64,000 nucleotides of DNA from Medicago truncatula (taxonomy: Eukaryota > Streptophyta > Magnoliopsida > Fabales > Fabaceae), in NCBI RefSeq assembly GCF_003473485.1, contig NC_053042.1, positions 43,797,762-43,861,761 on the forward strand, written 5' to 3'. Shown here piece by piece: positions 46,620 to 60,194 of the stretch. The translations under genes were made by a program, and so were the position numbers. The notes below the pieces were generated by a model. It was given only the letters and a program-made list of their open reading frames with translations, was not told the origin of the DNA and ran no database searches. Each line of letters opens with the position of its first letter. Within the stretch, counting starts at the first letter, position 1.

Positions 46620-49600
46620 TCATATATACGCTAGGGAGCCACGGTCAAGGTCAGGCTGTGGTCGACCTCGAGTAGGAGTTGGTGGCCTCTGAATATTAAG
46701 CTCCTATAATAAGAACAAACAAAATATAAGTTCATATACATTTCGCTACTCAGTAAATGCATTTTTTCAGTTATTGTTAAACATGGTACAGAGAATCAAG
46801 CTTACCTGCATCCATGTCTCGTCCATGACACGCTCAGGAGAAGACTCTGGTGACTGAAGGGGAGGGGGTATCGGATGAATTAATTTTGGAACCACAACCA
46901 AACCCCTGCCTACCACCAGTATAGCTCCCGCATTATTTGCAGTTCCTAAATAACACACCCAAAATAAGATTGAAATGCTACCACATATGAAAGAGAAATT
47001 TATTTATTTTTGTTATTGGCAAATGTGAGTAGTTAGTTTGTTAGATTAATATTTTTACTCATTCGCTCAGGTTTGAACGCAGGACCTCCAACTCCTTTTC
47101 CCTTAGCTCAATGAGCTACCCAACCCCTCCTTACATATGAAAGAGAATGAAGATGAGAAATCATGCTTACCGCAGTAGTTGGTTGCAGAAAAAAGTGTGA
47201 TTAATTGTCCTTGGGCAAATCGCTCAAAACCATCCATGACACACTCATGGGCCCTTATGATGAGCTGTAATTTATTTTTCTTACAGAATTCTGTAACACG
47301 ATCAGGCTGCATAAAATAAGGAAGTTAATAGGTTAATTTGGCATTTTAATAGCAAAAGCTATAAGGCATGTGTGGCTATTGAGTAATATTCAATTGTACT
47401 GTCGAACTTCTATGCCCTAATCCTTTTTGATCTTGTGGAGGCCACCAAAAACTTTCAATTGATTTCATTTTTGGTTCTCAAGAAGAACATTAATTTATAT
47501 CACTACAGAAAACCGTTGGTGGGCATGAAGGGGAGGATGACAAGGATGAGTGGACATTTTCAAGTAACTAAGAACCTAAATTAAATCATTTGAGAGAACT
47601 TGTCTAATTGCATGAAAGGCTCATTTTTCCAATGAATGACAGCGTACTTACCCCGAAAGTGACTAGCCCTGGGCCTCTAGCATTTGGTCTCAAACCCTCC
47701 ACGCTATCATTTTCTGTGGGATCAGACCTTCAAGTGTATAGATGCTATAAGACAAAAAGAATGCACACATAACACCAACATGAAAAGAAAGAATGAGAAA
47801 AAAAAGAGGATACCATAAGAGGTCCATTAAAATAATAGATCCTGCATCCATTGTTATGGGCCTTTCAATCTTCTCTATCTGTTCTACTGAATGGATAGAT
47901 CTTCCAATGCCACCATGCATACAGATAATTTTCTTTTCAATAAGAGCAGCGAGTGGAAGATGGTTAAAAAGTTGATTGAATCTTGTCCACGCCCATATTC
48001 CATCATTTTCACCCTGCAAGCATCTAGTCAGTTGCAGAATTGAACCTAAAAACTGAATCAAAACAGATATGTTTCTGTCTATACCATTCGCTCAATGCAC
48101 TCTATACGAAAACCAAATAATGCATTTATGTCAGCAGCTTCGTGGTTTCCACGTATCAAGTGAACATTGTCAGGATATTCAATCTGCACAATCAGAAGAA
48201 CACCAGCAAAAGTCAATTATAAAGAAAATGAAGACCAAATACCATAATAGCTGACAACTTTTTATAGTTAAAAGTAGTTAGCTTGCCTTAAGAGCAAGTA
48301 GTAAGGTAATGGTTTCCAAGCTGTGCTGTCCTCGATCAACATAATCTCCTAAAAACAGGTAGTCAATATACCTGAAACATCAATTATTTAGCTAATTACA
48401 AAATGATCATGTAGAACAGGAGGAGAATGCCGCATTCAACAAATTTTCACAACATTAAATAGTAATAGAAGAACTGTGTTATTTACATAAAACAAACTGA
48501 AACATACCAAGGCTGCATTTGGATTGGCTTATAAACGACTTATTTGAACTTATCTATTGACATATGCTTTTGAAAATAGAAGGGTGTGAGATGTCTATGA
48601 GATGTTTACATCTTATTTCAATAAGCTCTTCAGAATAGCTTATATCTTATAAGAAAACAATTTAACCATGTTTCCTCTTTGATTATAGAAAAAGCTTATA
48701 CATAGGTGCTTATTCAATCATCACTTAACTAAGTTGTTTAGCCAAATGCACTGCTAGTGCTGAATTAAAAAATCGTGTTAAGAAATACATTGCACATATT
48801 AAGTTAACCCACGACATCCCCCTGCATGTTTTACTTCAATTCACAACAAATTGCGAGTAAACATTTTTAGACATGGTTTTGGATAGAAACAATTTTAGAC
48901 ATGTTGAAGAGTTCAAATGCAACAAACCATTCAGAAGAAGTGCATATTGAAATCCACAGATCAAAGGAAAGAAATATTTTTAGAGTCAATCAAATAGTGC
49001 TTAACTGTGTTTTAAAGGATGAAACCTTAAGTCAACAATAACATCCACAGGGTCTCAAGTGTATCTAACATAAAATCTTTGTGATGTATCTATAAGATTT
49101 TCCAATAAATACTCTTAAAAGAATCTGGTGATCTGCTTGCCAAGGAGTTGTAAATTGAAAAAAAGTTGGATGGCTGACATTTTACAATATGCTAGTCTAA
49201 GACTAGCATGTTGGAACTAAATTCTAATTGGCGCAAAGGAATAAAAATCCAGGATTACATAGTGTGAGAGAAATAGAGAAGAGTTGATTGATGATATCAG
49301 CATAAGCTATTTTGGCACAAGGAATGTTAATATACCCATGTATACATATAACAAGCTTACGTGATGTCTCCTGCGGTTGAAGGAAATCCATATTCATCAA
49401 AAAGCCGCATCAAATCACCAAACTGCCCATGAAGATCACCAAATACTTTGACGGGGGCTTTCAGCTGAAGAACAGTTGGTTCATGCATAAATATTTGCTC
49501 GGCAGCATAGCAAAGCTCACCCACTTCATAAGAATCCAAGAAGAACCGCCTATTTACAGGTGCTTTCCAGTTGCGAGGCCTGAGCAAATTTGAAATTATC

Positions 49601-52600
49601 TGGCAAGAAGAGAATGACAACAAGTGATTATTTATTGTACCAATATGATAATTAAATGGGCACACGTGTTAAGCCCCACCAATATAAGGGAAGAAGAATG
49701 TGCATCTGATAATGCTTGCCTTTTTATGTAAACCCTGAGGGGATTTCTGCCTGGTGAACTTCTTTGTAGGATATGGCGAATCATTATTTATGGGAAGCAT
49801 GCGTCTGCTTTCATTTTCAAATTGATCCAGGGACAATTGTCTCACCAATCCACCTAGGTTACCTACAGCCTCTTTAGCAACTACAACCTGTAATAGAATC
49901 ATTATTAATTTGCGTCCTTGAGAGAAACTTCATCCGTTATAGGCAAGGATTCCAAGTACATACAGCTCTAGGGTGAAGGCGAACATCTCCCTCTGTGTCA
50001 CTTCCATCTGAAACTGTGTCGGCAGCATGTGAGTTGTCATCTGACACAAATGTTTCATCAGCAGGACTACTTGATATAGCTTGCACAGATTGCCAGACAG
50101 CACTGGCGGCCTCGGCTTCAGCAGCTGATGCCTCCCTCAGTTTCTCCAGGGAAACTTTGTCCAAGCTGGTAAAATCAACACATATCAAGCTGTCATAAAA
50201 TTGAAATAGCCCATGCACAAGAATGACAAGCTAGAAGTGTTGAGCTTCTAATGAGAGAAGCAACAAATGACATACCCTGAGCCACCAGATGACGGGATTT
50301 CTAATCCACCATCCATACTTGGTGTTTTTGCATTATAGTTGAAGTTAGACTGATTGTGTTTGGGACTTGTAAGAGGTGAACCTCTCTCATTGATGACAGG
50401 CTGCAATGGTGAATTTTCAGCCACTAAGAAATCACCCAGTAGTAGATCTGCACAGGATAACACGGCTTCATTATAATTGGTGAACAAAGAAAACCGATTA
50501 GAAATATCTGAGAAACAATTTAAGACAAACAAAGATATAAATTTATCAAGACACACGGTCCGAAGTAAAATTAGAGAACTTAAAAACTTATAAATTCCTT
50601 AAATAGGAATTCTAGTTCCTGCTAACTAACTGATAGAATAAAACACATTCTTCTAAGTGCATCGTATCAATAGTTCTCCACTACCAGCAACTTTTTTTGC
50701 AACTCTTCCCGTCACCCAAATACATTCTCTATCACCCATCTCCTCAACAGACATCAACCACCTGTTTTACTCATCTTCCATATCATGGTCATTCCAGCAA
50801 ACAAGCATGCTGGGCTTTCAACCCATTGACACTACACTCCAATGGATCTAAATGTCAAACTACTACTAGGTTTGAGGAGCCACTAAAAAGGTCCTGGAAG
50901 ATACATATGTCTTGCTACAAACTCAACGATCTTACAATAACCAAAATTGACATTGTTTTTGCTGTAACTTTGGTAAGCTAGTTTCTAAAAGCTGAGGGTT
51001 ATTTTATCAGAACAAACACAGTGCTGAAATTGCTTGGCATGATCACCGTAAGATTTTTATCTTCATTGCAGGAAACTTAATTCATGGAGAAGCAAGAAAC
51101 AAATCATTGTTGCTGGATCTAATGGAAAGGCACAGAGAGTATCATGCAATGGAAACAACATGGGAATTATGTGGCTAAAACAATTGCTTCAGCTGGCAAA
51201 TATGGAGCGCATGAAATTAATTTGTGATAACCAAGCTACCCTGCATATTTCTCCAATCCCAATTTTCATGAAAAAGTGAACACGTAGGAATTGTCTTCCT
51301 TTTCATGAGAGTGAACGCTCTTCATGGGAAATCACAATTGGTCTGCCAACTCAAATGACGCGTGTGTGCGAGTGCTGGGGAGTGTGGTGGGTGTGTGTGT
51401 GTGTGTGTGTGTGCATGGTTAAGAAAATGAACTAGACACGTCTGCTTCAATTTAAAAACACAGATGACATAATTTGAAAAGTAAAATGTGGATTCTGCTT
51501 AATGCTTGCCAGGAGAGTAGTACACAGAACTAGAGCCGCATGCAGCTGCCAACAAACCAATCAATGCCGTTGGATTTCGTAAAAAGGTAAAATCAGTACA
51601 TCAATATGACTGACTGGCGGCATTTATCTCGTGTAATGCATAAAAAGAGTCATTTTATTCTTTATATCAGCTTAATTGCTTTTGTAATAAGCTGCATTTG
51701 GTTTTTCATGTGAAAGTGACACCTTATTTCTATCGTTCATTGCTCATAATGCAAGTACATACCTCCTCTAAGACCACCATAGATATAGACTTGAACACCA
51801 ACAGCTGCTGCTGCATGGCGACAACGACGCATAAGCTCCAAAGAATGATCATAATCATGACCTTTGTTTGAGCGTGACGAGGACACAATGCCATTTCTAT
51901 CCAACCAAACCCCAGCAGCAGTGTCCAATACTGTCAAAACAAGAAAATAATATTTATACATAAATATAAATAAATAATAGTCACACACCAGTAGACGAAA
52001 TAAATAAGACAGCATGGCAAGAAACATGTACAATAAAAAAATTGCAATGGACTATAAATACAAGTTACCTGCAATGGATGGTTCACCTTCGACAGCTCGC
52101 CCACCCCTAAGAACACCTCCTGTAACATGTAATCGTGCACCAACAAAAACCTGATAGAATGAATGTCATATTCAATCAAAAAACAATCTTCAAAGGTGTT
52201 AGAATAGCTAGAATACATCTTATAATATCAGGATTTTGGCTTAAAATAGTGTGGAAGACAGAGCTAGGCCTTGTAACCTCATGGGACAGAATTCAAATCC
52301 CTTGGGTGGAAAGTCGTAAAATGGTCTTTATTGCCACTTGAATTAATGATAATTTCCCTCTTCCCCAATTTTTTTTAATAAAAGAGGATCAAAGATGATC
52401 TCTGCAGAATAGTTTCTATACTACTAGTAATTCATGATTTGCTTCCTTCATTAGGATTATGAATCATCTATAAATATTAATTAAGCATGTGCCTATTCAT
52501 TTGTAACGTCCTTCGCAAATCAATCAGTAGATATAATATATATAAAATTATACTAGTATATGTTAAATTAACATTTTCGTCGCTTAAAAATAGTTGATAT

Positions 52601-55600
52601 AAAGAAACTAGAAAATTAATATTTTATTTTAAATTAATTAATTTTATAAAAAATTATTTTAATTTGTTTATTATGGCTAAGGAAAATTTAAAACTAATCC
52701 ATCATTCTTTACTTAATCTATTATCAGACCTTCATGGATAGCTAGCACTCGGCCCAAACCAATTTACCTTCATGGATAGCTAGCACTCGGCCCAAACCAA
52801 TTTTAAACAAAATAGTTAAAGGATAAAAAAATAAACAGAAAAAACTAAAAAAGGGGCCTTTTAAGTTTCGAAGATAGGGCTCGCAGACAGCATGATAAGA
52901 TTGAGACTGAGGGTTAAAACAAGGGAGACGAAAATGGAGACAGAGTGATGGTGATGTAGTTATGCTGCAGCCGCACGATATAGCTAGAACCATACCAACT
53001 TGACCGCACTACGGATGGCAATTAGAGGAGGAACATGGGGATGCTGATACTTCGCCGCAGCAGTCGGGCTGCATTTAGAGGTATTATGTTACAACCTGAC
53101 CTAGAAATGGCATTTTTGGGATTGCAATAAATCCCACGATCTCTCCGATTTAAAAAGTTATTTTGCATTCAATTGGAAAATTTAGATCACGATCTTGACA
53201 ACAAAGGTGGGAATGATGACAAGGAAGCATCGAGAGGTAACCAAAATGAGAAAATTCCAGGTGAAAGTTGAAAAGCTGTCGTTTAGCATATTTTTAAGTC
53301 TGATTTTTTTCTTATTATTGAACTTGCTCACTCGAGCATAAACTCTCAATTTTGATCGAGTCTGAACGAGTCCACAATAGTTAAGTAGAGTTTACTCAAT
53401 AACGAGTCTGTATGCAATTCAACTTGATTTCCGTACCTAGAAATGAAAACCCTAACGAGTAATAGCCTGTTTGGTTTGGTGGCATATGTGCTAAACGTAT
53501 GTCTCAAAGAGAACTAGACGTGAAAAGAAAGAAGCCAGAAAACATGGCTTCCACGTCAACGTGGTTTCCTGCCGCGATTTCTCACTTTCCAACTTCTCAC
53601 TTTCCAACGCCACACCAAACACAGCATAAACAAGTTAACTCGAAAGTTTGCCAACCAAGGTGTGTGTAGGAAAGGTAGCTTTAAGTGGGTAGTTATCTTA
53701 ATATAAGTGAGACCACACAGTGAAAACTTGGTGCTTTTAACCATTAGATAGAAATAAAATGAATTCTTACAATTGGCATCTGTGATTTTATTACAAAAGT
53801 GAAAGGAGTTTAATCTTGACATCTACATCATGAATGAATGAATGAATGAAGATTGAATAGTCAAAAATAAAGAATCAAATCATGTCACCATTTTAAGTAA
53901 TAATAACTAACAGAGATCCAGAATCTTAGTGATGAGAGAAATCATATAAGAAATTTACTGTTGAAATATCCCACTTACCGATGCATGTTGATACCTAGGT
54001 GAAGGGGAAACTCCGGGAGCAAGAGTCCATTCCCACGTGCCATTCCTATGCATGAGAAGTCCATAGGCATCTGCTTGTGGCTGCAGAGGACAAATACAAT
54101 AAGTGATATTATATTTCACCAAATAGGCCTCAGATGCAAGATTCATAACAATATGACATCAAAAAGTATTCTTTTCTGCTTCAACAAAATTAATTATTAC
54201 TCAACACACTACAATTTAATTAGACAAAAGGGGTGTTATAATCCATGCATGAAAGATTATCACATCATGTTTTCTAAGAGCAACATAATACGATTATCTA
54301 ATTAACGCAGTAAGTACAAGACATACAGTTCCAGAAGAGTCTCTTCCACCACAAAGTAAAAACATTCCATCTGAGCGGGCACTAGCAGTTGCATACCTAT
54401 AAATTGTGGTAGAATAATGTAAAATGGCAATATACTTGTATAATTAAAAAGTGGAGACAGATAAGGATTTGCTTGCCAAAAGGCTAGACAGACTTACATT
54501 CTAGCAGAAGGCCTGTCACCTTCTGGGTTCAGCTTCTGCCACGCATAAGGTTTTTGAGCCGTATCCAAAGTCCAAGCATCAGACACAACTCGTTTCCCTA
54601 CCAAATGGTTAAAAAAAAAAAAAAAAAACTATTTGTAATATATCACCAGACAACATAATATTTCATCACAATAGTGAACTAAGACATGCACTCTACAACC
54701 ACACGGATCACGGAAATATGTAGCATAAGACTATACAAGGAAAACAACTTGGAGAAATTCCACTGCTAATTTAATAGTGTTTATTTTTTATAAAAATAAA
54801 ATAAAAAATTGTATCAAAATGAAATGCCGGTACTACGTAATAGCACTGGAGTAAAAAAAAGTCAAAATATAATCACCGAATTGTTAAAGATTGTGTTGTG
54901 ACTTGTGACTATTTAATAGTTTTCCCCCAACTTTCAATCTAGTATGGAAAACCTGGATCCGAAAGGCAATTGTATTTAAGGCATTCACAAGTCAAGTTTA
55001 TCATTCATGTTTTACTTAACCATTTTGCCTACTCATTAATTAATTTTCCATGAAAGTGAGCCTTGCTGCAACGGTGAGATTGTTGCTTTGTGACCTGGAG
55101 GTCACGGATTCAAATCCTGAAACAGCCTATCCGCTTGTCGGGGGTAAGGATGCATACATCTACTCTCCCCAGACCCCACCTAACTACAGCCTTGTGTAGT
55201 GGGCCGCGTTGACTATTGTTCCGTCCAAAAAGTCAGCCATACATCTAGTCTTCACAACAACTTGTAGCATGTTTGTATAACCGTTCCGATCCAATTGCAC
55301 AGTTCCAAGACAACAAATGTAAAAGTAAAAATTGATTGCATGTAGTTAATCATATGTTTGTGATGTCTTGAATGATAAGCAAACATCTATTTAATTGTCC
55401 AACGCGGTTTCATTAATAAAATGTGGAAAAAGACAACTAGTTCAAAATTTCACTCACCATCATTTCCGCTGACGGTAACAAGATACCTCTGAGCAACCAA
55501 GTCCATTACATGGCCATATCGAGGCCCTGGTCCTTGCCCTTGTACAACGACTCTACAATTAAATGAATTGAAATATTGACAAATGCTACAGTTTTGTCAA

Positions 55601-56394
55601 AATTCTAGAAGTATAAAAAAGGAAAGATCGAACTCAGTAACTCACCTGTGCCATTTGTATTTATCATTGGTCAAGTCAAGCACATAGAGATCATCAGTAG
55701 AATGCCCGGCCGGACCTATCCCACCCTAGCCATGCAGAACCAATAAAGCACCAAACAAACAGATATGTTAAGTCATAACACCGTATCAATACAAACCAAC
55801 CAAGTAAAAGAGAAAGTATCATCAAAATTTAATCACATAATCACCTGAAAAACAACCATTGTGCCAACGGTGGCTGCGGCATGAGCAGCTCGAGGAGAGG
55901 GCGGGTCTCCGGCCGGTTTAATCCTAAACATCATCATAACATAAAACAAACACAGTTACTTGACTAGCAATTCAATTCAACTAACAATAACAACAACAAC
56001 AACAACAAAAAATGAAGCTGAATTTCAAAATGAATGAACGAACCTAGTCCATTTTTTTGAATCAACATCATAAGCATGAACTGAATTCGTAACTCCAGCT
56101 AATCCTACAAAACAAAATCAAACAGAGAAACAAATTTCAAGCAAAATTCAACAACATAACTCAAAAATGAAAGCAAGATAGAAGATTATTACGAATGCCA
56201 GGAGCTGAAGTAGATCCTCCTTCAATGGCAGTGGCGCCACCGAAGAGAATCAACCGTGGACCATGCGACTTAGTGGCGGCGACGGCGGTGAGAGTATGAC
56301 CACAGCGAGGACCAGGTGCGTCTTCATCAGTATCCCAAAAACTTTCTATCGGTTTATACGTTGGAGCAGGATATAGCCACGGTTTCGAACCCAT
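46620..56394 (-). CDS. BSL1: BSL1-type Ser/Thr protein phosphatase with Kelch repeats
   Basis: BSU1-like phosphatases dephosphorylate BIN2-type kinases in brassinosteroid signalling. Exons: 56193-56394, 56044-56104, 55845-55923, 55646-55725, 55458-55552, 54498-54597, 54327-54396, 53979-54080, 52069-52150, 51763-51930, 50276-50447, 49964-50165, 49720-49887, 49361-49599, 48287-48371, 48086-48184, 47814-48013, 47652-47727, 47171-47306, 46806-46945, 46620-46703. They join in frame to 879 residues, like Arabidopsis BSL1 (about 880). Kelch repeats fill about 1-345. A Ser/Ala-rich linker follows. The PP1-type catalytic domain is about 540-830 with GDLHGQ (Asp582, His584), GDYVDRG (Asp616), GNHE (Asn648, His649), MHGG (His701) and RAHE (His780), all metal ligands intact. 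The tail ends [16 protein letters not shown]. The introns after exons 13 and 15 use GC donors. The leader has a GA microsatellite at 56579-56602. Confidence 0.96.
48512..48762. mobile_element. MITE in BSL1 intron 14
   Basis: The left end TGCATTTGGATTGGCTTATA is inverted at the right as AGTTGTTTAGCCAAATGCA. The interior carries AGCTTAT blocks. It is related to the U1-C intron repeat. Confidence 0.55.
51388..51413. repeat. TG microsatellite in BSL1 intron
   Basis: About twelve TG units preceded by GGTGTGGTGGG type sequence. A potentially variable marker. Confidence 0.85.
52729..52804. repeat. 38-bp exact tandem duplication in BSL1 intron 8
   Basis: The unit CCTTCATGGATAGCTAGCAC (first 20 bases) occurs at 52729-52766 and 52767-52804, identical except for the last base. 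Confidence 0.9.
53463..53628. mobile_element. Possible short MITE in BSL1 intron 8
   Basis: The left end TAGCCTGTTTGGTTTGGTGG is matched by the inverse of CGCCACACCAAACACAGCA. About 165 bp. No target duplication was determined. Confidence 0.35.
55057..55226 (+). mobile_element. Au-like SINE in BSL1 intron 5
   Basis: It contains TTGTGACCTGGAGGTCACGG, box B GGATTCAAATCC, then GGGGTAAGGATGCATACAT, CCCCAGACCCCACC and AGTGGGCCGCGTTGACTATT. The order and content match the Au-type SINE layout (GGTAAGGCTGCGTACA and CCCCGGACCC blocks) remembered for many plants. It is inserted between exons 5 and 6. Confidence 0.6.
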
Positions 56395-57204
56395 CGAAAA
56401 TCCTATTGTTGAAAAGAAAGAAGAACCCTAAGCAATGGTGGTGGACCCGGACCGGAATAGCTCCGGACCCGTTTATATTATTATATAGTAAAGTATAACT
56501 GTAAACGTTTTTTCTTTCTTGATTTCAAATTACAATAGATCAAGAACTAAGTAGAGAATTGTCTTGATCTTAAATTATTGAGAGAGAGAGAGAGAGAGAG
56601 AGAATTGGATGGAAGTGTATATGAAGTAAAAGGGGAAGAGTTTTATTTGTTTTTGTTTATGTTGAAATTGGGTTGATAAAGGTGGAGGAGTTTTATTTAT
56701 TTAGAGTTACAGAGAAAAGACTAAGTTGAATCTAGTTGATAATTATTTTATGTGAATTGTTGAATTGAATTGAATAGAATTGGAGAAAGGGTTGGGTTAG
56801 TGGGAATGGAAAAGAAGGGAACCTAAGTTAGCCACCACTTCTCACAGATGGCCCGCGCAACTCAAACTACTGTTACAGGTTGTCATGAATCAATGTCAAA
56901 ACACATGGCTAAAATCACACGCCTGTCACTCACAATTACAATGATCAAGATCAAAGTATACTTTAGTAACTTTGTTGTGGGAAATGTAAAGAGAAATCAT
57001 AATTGAACATTTCGTATATATTAAGAAAAATACATAAATCAAAACGATAAATTGTTTTAAATCTTTTTGTTAAATATTGGTGCATTTAACATTATCATAA
57101 ATATAAAGTGGAATATAGTATTGAATTTAGAGTGATCATGACATTAGTATTATTAATTAAAGTGTATAATTGATGAATTTAGCGTGATCATGATATTATC
57201 AACA
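56395..57204. promoter_or_regulatory. BSL1 5' flank
   Basis: A GA repeat at 56579-56602 gives a CT-rich leader on the BSL1 strand. The rest is AT-rich with no gene. Confidence 0.4.
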
Positions 57205-57410
57205 AACTAACCCAAAAATGCTTAGATGAAATGATACGAGTCTCTTCTAACTTAATCAAGGTTTTGGGTTCGAATTCAGCCTTGGATATGCAGCAACGTT
57301 AAAACTCTTGGGGAGAGTTTGCACTCATTTAAGTCCCACAAAACTCAAGAGATTAGTCTCTGCGATTACGCGCACAGAAGATAACCGGTTTACAACGACG
57401 ACGACAACAA
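57205..57410 (+). mobile_element. tRNA-related SINE-like repeat
   Basis: Box A-like TGCTTAGATGAAATGATACG and box B GGGTTCGAATTC, then TTGGGGAGAGTTTGCACTCA, AAGTCCCAC and GTCTCTGCGATTACGCGCA. The latter blocks resemble the body of a plant SINE. No target duplication was resolved. Confidence 0.45.
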
Positions 57411-59322
57411 CTAAAAACTCAATGAACTATAGTAGATTTTTAATTTGTATCACGGTTATTTACTAAAATAACAATGACTAAAGTGATGATTGTTTAAGTT
57501 ACAAAGTGTAGTTTTCATAAAATTCTAATGGTTCAATATTAAACAAGATTATGATGTATTTTTACAAATTATGATAGTTTAGTATGTTTTTTTTTGTACC
57601 TGCAAGAATTACGATTGTTTCCACCATCACTGGTGTTCCAGTAAGGGTGATGATGTTTTTGTGTTATGTATAAAGTCCTCCTTTTCTTGAAGCCAAAATA
57701 ACAAACTCATTTCAATTTTTCAATATAATATTGATTACTTTTTTCAATTATAACTCTAATTAATATTACTTTCATCACTCTGAATTCAATATTTTTCACT
57801 TTGTCTTTATGATAATGGTGAATACACAAATACTTGACAAGAGCACTTAAAACAATTTTTCTCTCTCATTCACTTATACATTTTTCTTAATCAGTGTAAA
57901 ATGAACAAATGACTCACTTGATTTAGGAGAGGGAGTAATAGTAAACTCCCTGAAAGTTATTGCTCTCTTCATGTGCGAGGCACATGGTTTCCCTAGGCCA
58001 TCAAAGGATCTCCCTTGTCTAGGACGGAGGTATAGAACTATAACCATTTTTTGTTTGGAAGTATGCCTTTCCACGTATGCACGTCATCTCTACCAATTAG
58101 TGTCATTTTCGTTTTGTCCGGTTTTATCTTAAATCGTTTGAAAAAGACTTTACCCCGTAGATTTTTCATCCTGGCTAAGTAATAAGATGTTGTGCATATT
58201 AAAATTTTTGTGGTTGCTTAACTCTTGGTAAGATCAACTTTTTCAATGCATACAAATCTCTTTTATGGAGTTGATATAAAGAGTAGTTATAGATGAACCA
58301 CGGCATAAAATAACATATGCCAAAATGAGAATGGGTGTAATCCCACGTGCTCTACGTATACTGCATAAACTTGTGACCACTTTTTGAATTTCTTAAATGA
58401 TGCTTGTTTTTGAAAATAAATTTTAAACTGGTTTTATCCACTCAAAAGAAACTATAACTTGTTTGCTTCACTCCCCCTTCATCCTTTTGTGATTTTCATG
58501 AGTTGCAATGCCTTTGGTTTCTTTGTTTATGTGCTCATTATACCTTTATTTGTTTGTATCTTCAGGAGATGGAGTACTCAAGCGGGGGTCTAGTTCTTTC
58601 TTTTATAGTAACTTGTCTTCGAAGAAATCAAGGATTTGGTGTTGTAATGGTCACCTCATGAGGCACGACTTGTTTCTTACATATGATAAATGGTACCGAT
58701 CTATACCGTCACCAATATTTGGCAGGGTTTGTAATATCATTTCATATAGGATTCTAATATTTCCAAATTATAAATCTCTATAACTCTTTTACTGCAAATC
58801 TTATGGAAAAGAAAATGGCATACATGCTAGACTCTCAATTTGATTTATCTGTCACATGAACCGTTTTGTTTTATTACTATCAATTTCAGTTAGCATTTTG
58901 TACATAAATGTAAAATTATGTGGGAGAGTTGGCTTATAGTTAAATAATCTTGATTTTTTTTTTTAAAAAAAAAAAAAAAACATTTACCCCTATGACATGA
59001 CATTGTCTATCAACCACGTGAAGACAATCAACGATCACGTCACGTCGACTAATAAAGAAAATTGACGGTAACGTTTAATAATTTTAAAAGATTTTTCCCT
59101 TTCTTTAATATGAGGGAGGATATTTGTAAGAATTTATAATTTCAATTTTTTTTTCCTATTTAATCAACAAAGGCTTTTATCCCATTTTCCTCTACTTCTT
59201 TCACTTGCTCGTTCCTTTCTTTTAAAATCTTCTCCTTCATTCCTCTCCAAACTCACAAACAAAACCTTAGTTTGATATGCATAAAAGTAGGAAAAGTAGC
59301 ATGAAAATGAAATAAAATTTGG
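57411..59322. other. Intergenic, no supported gene
   Basis: Two short frames (57874-58074 minus and 58508-58783 plus) look somewhat protein-like but lack a recognisable family. An A/T run lies at about 58956-58980. Nothing else was seen. Confidence 0.3.
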
Positions 59323-59360
59323 TACTCCCTCCATTCCATTATAACTGATTTTTTTTCTAG

Positions 59361-59423
59361 TGAACTTAGCTCAGTTGGTATGGACAATGCATAATAATAT
59401 ACAAGGTCTGAGGTTCAAACCCT
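59361..59423 (+). mobile_element. Short SINE copy
   Basis: Box A TTAGCTCAGTTGGTATGGAC and box B AGGTTCAAACCC. Same family as 4240 and 45032. Confidence 0.5.
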
Positions 59424-59433
59424 ACATATATAT

Positions 59434-60105
59434 GATCCGTTGACACCAAATCTCAACCGTCTAATTTATTTAATCCAATGATCGATAATTATTCGTTAAA
59501 TTAATAAGCATGATCTTTTTTCGCTTGCCTCACCTAATCCCACACACATTTTTCTACTTCATCGTCTTCAACAGATTAATGTTAATGGCTAACAATCAAA
59601 GTAAACCCATCCAAAATTCAACCGATCAATTACAATCCAGCCAAAACTTGATTTCCATGTCAATTCACCAAGAATTTAGAAACTCAAGAACTTAATTTCA
59701 AAATAATTTTCAACAAATCTTCCATTTGAATTTCTACAAGTCAATTAAAAGTAATGAAATTGAATAAATCAATTTCCGTCTCAATTTATAGAACTGAAGA
59801 ACACGATAAAAAGAAATTTTATAAACTCTATTTCCAAACTGAAAAACCCACCAATCAAAGGAAACCCATCTAATCCAAAATACCCTAGATTCATGATTCA
59901 CTAGTTTCCTCTAATTTCAAATGATTTCATAATTTTAGATAAATTATGTGCATAGGTTGCAATATGTATGAGAAATCTATCAAGGAGTGCATATGGTAGA
60001 GAATAACTAATTGTTCAGAAGAAAAAATGAGTATGGCTTCAATTTGTGATCAGAAGAGAGACATTATTGTGAGTTAATTTAGAAACTATTTGATGTCAAC
60101 GGATC
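59434..60105. mobile_element. MITE with GATCCGTTGACA termini
   Basis: The left end GATCCGTTGACACCAAAT is inverted at the right as ATTTGATGTCAACGGATC, one mismatch apart. A further isolated copy of the terminus sits at 60138-60188, including the small palindrome GTTGACACCTGACATCAGG. Confidence 0.7.
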
Positions 60106-60194
60106 GGAACTAATATATATATAATATATGAGTCAGGATCCGTTGACACCTGACATCAGGTGTCAACGAATTCGTTGACACCTAATGTTACCCG

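Noticed and set aside
57874-58783. Two short frames with protein-like composition
   Set aside because: No recognisable family and no supported splice structure. They could be fragments of an unknown element, but the evidence is too weak to annotate.
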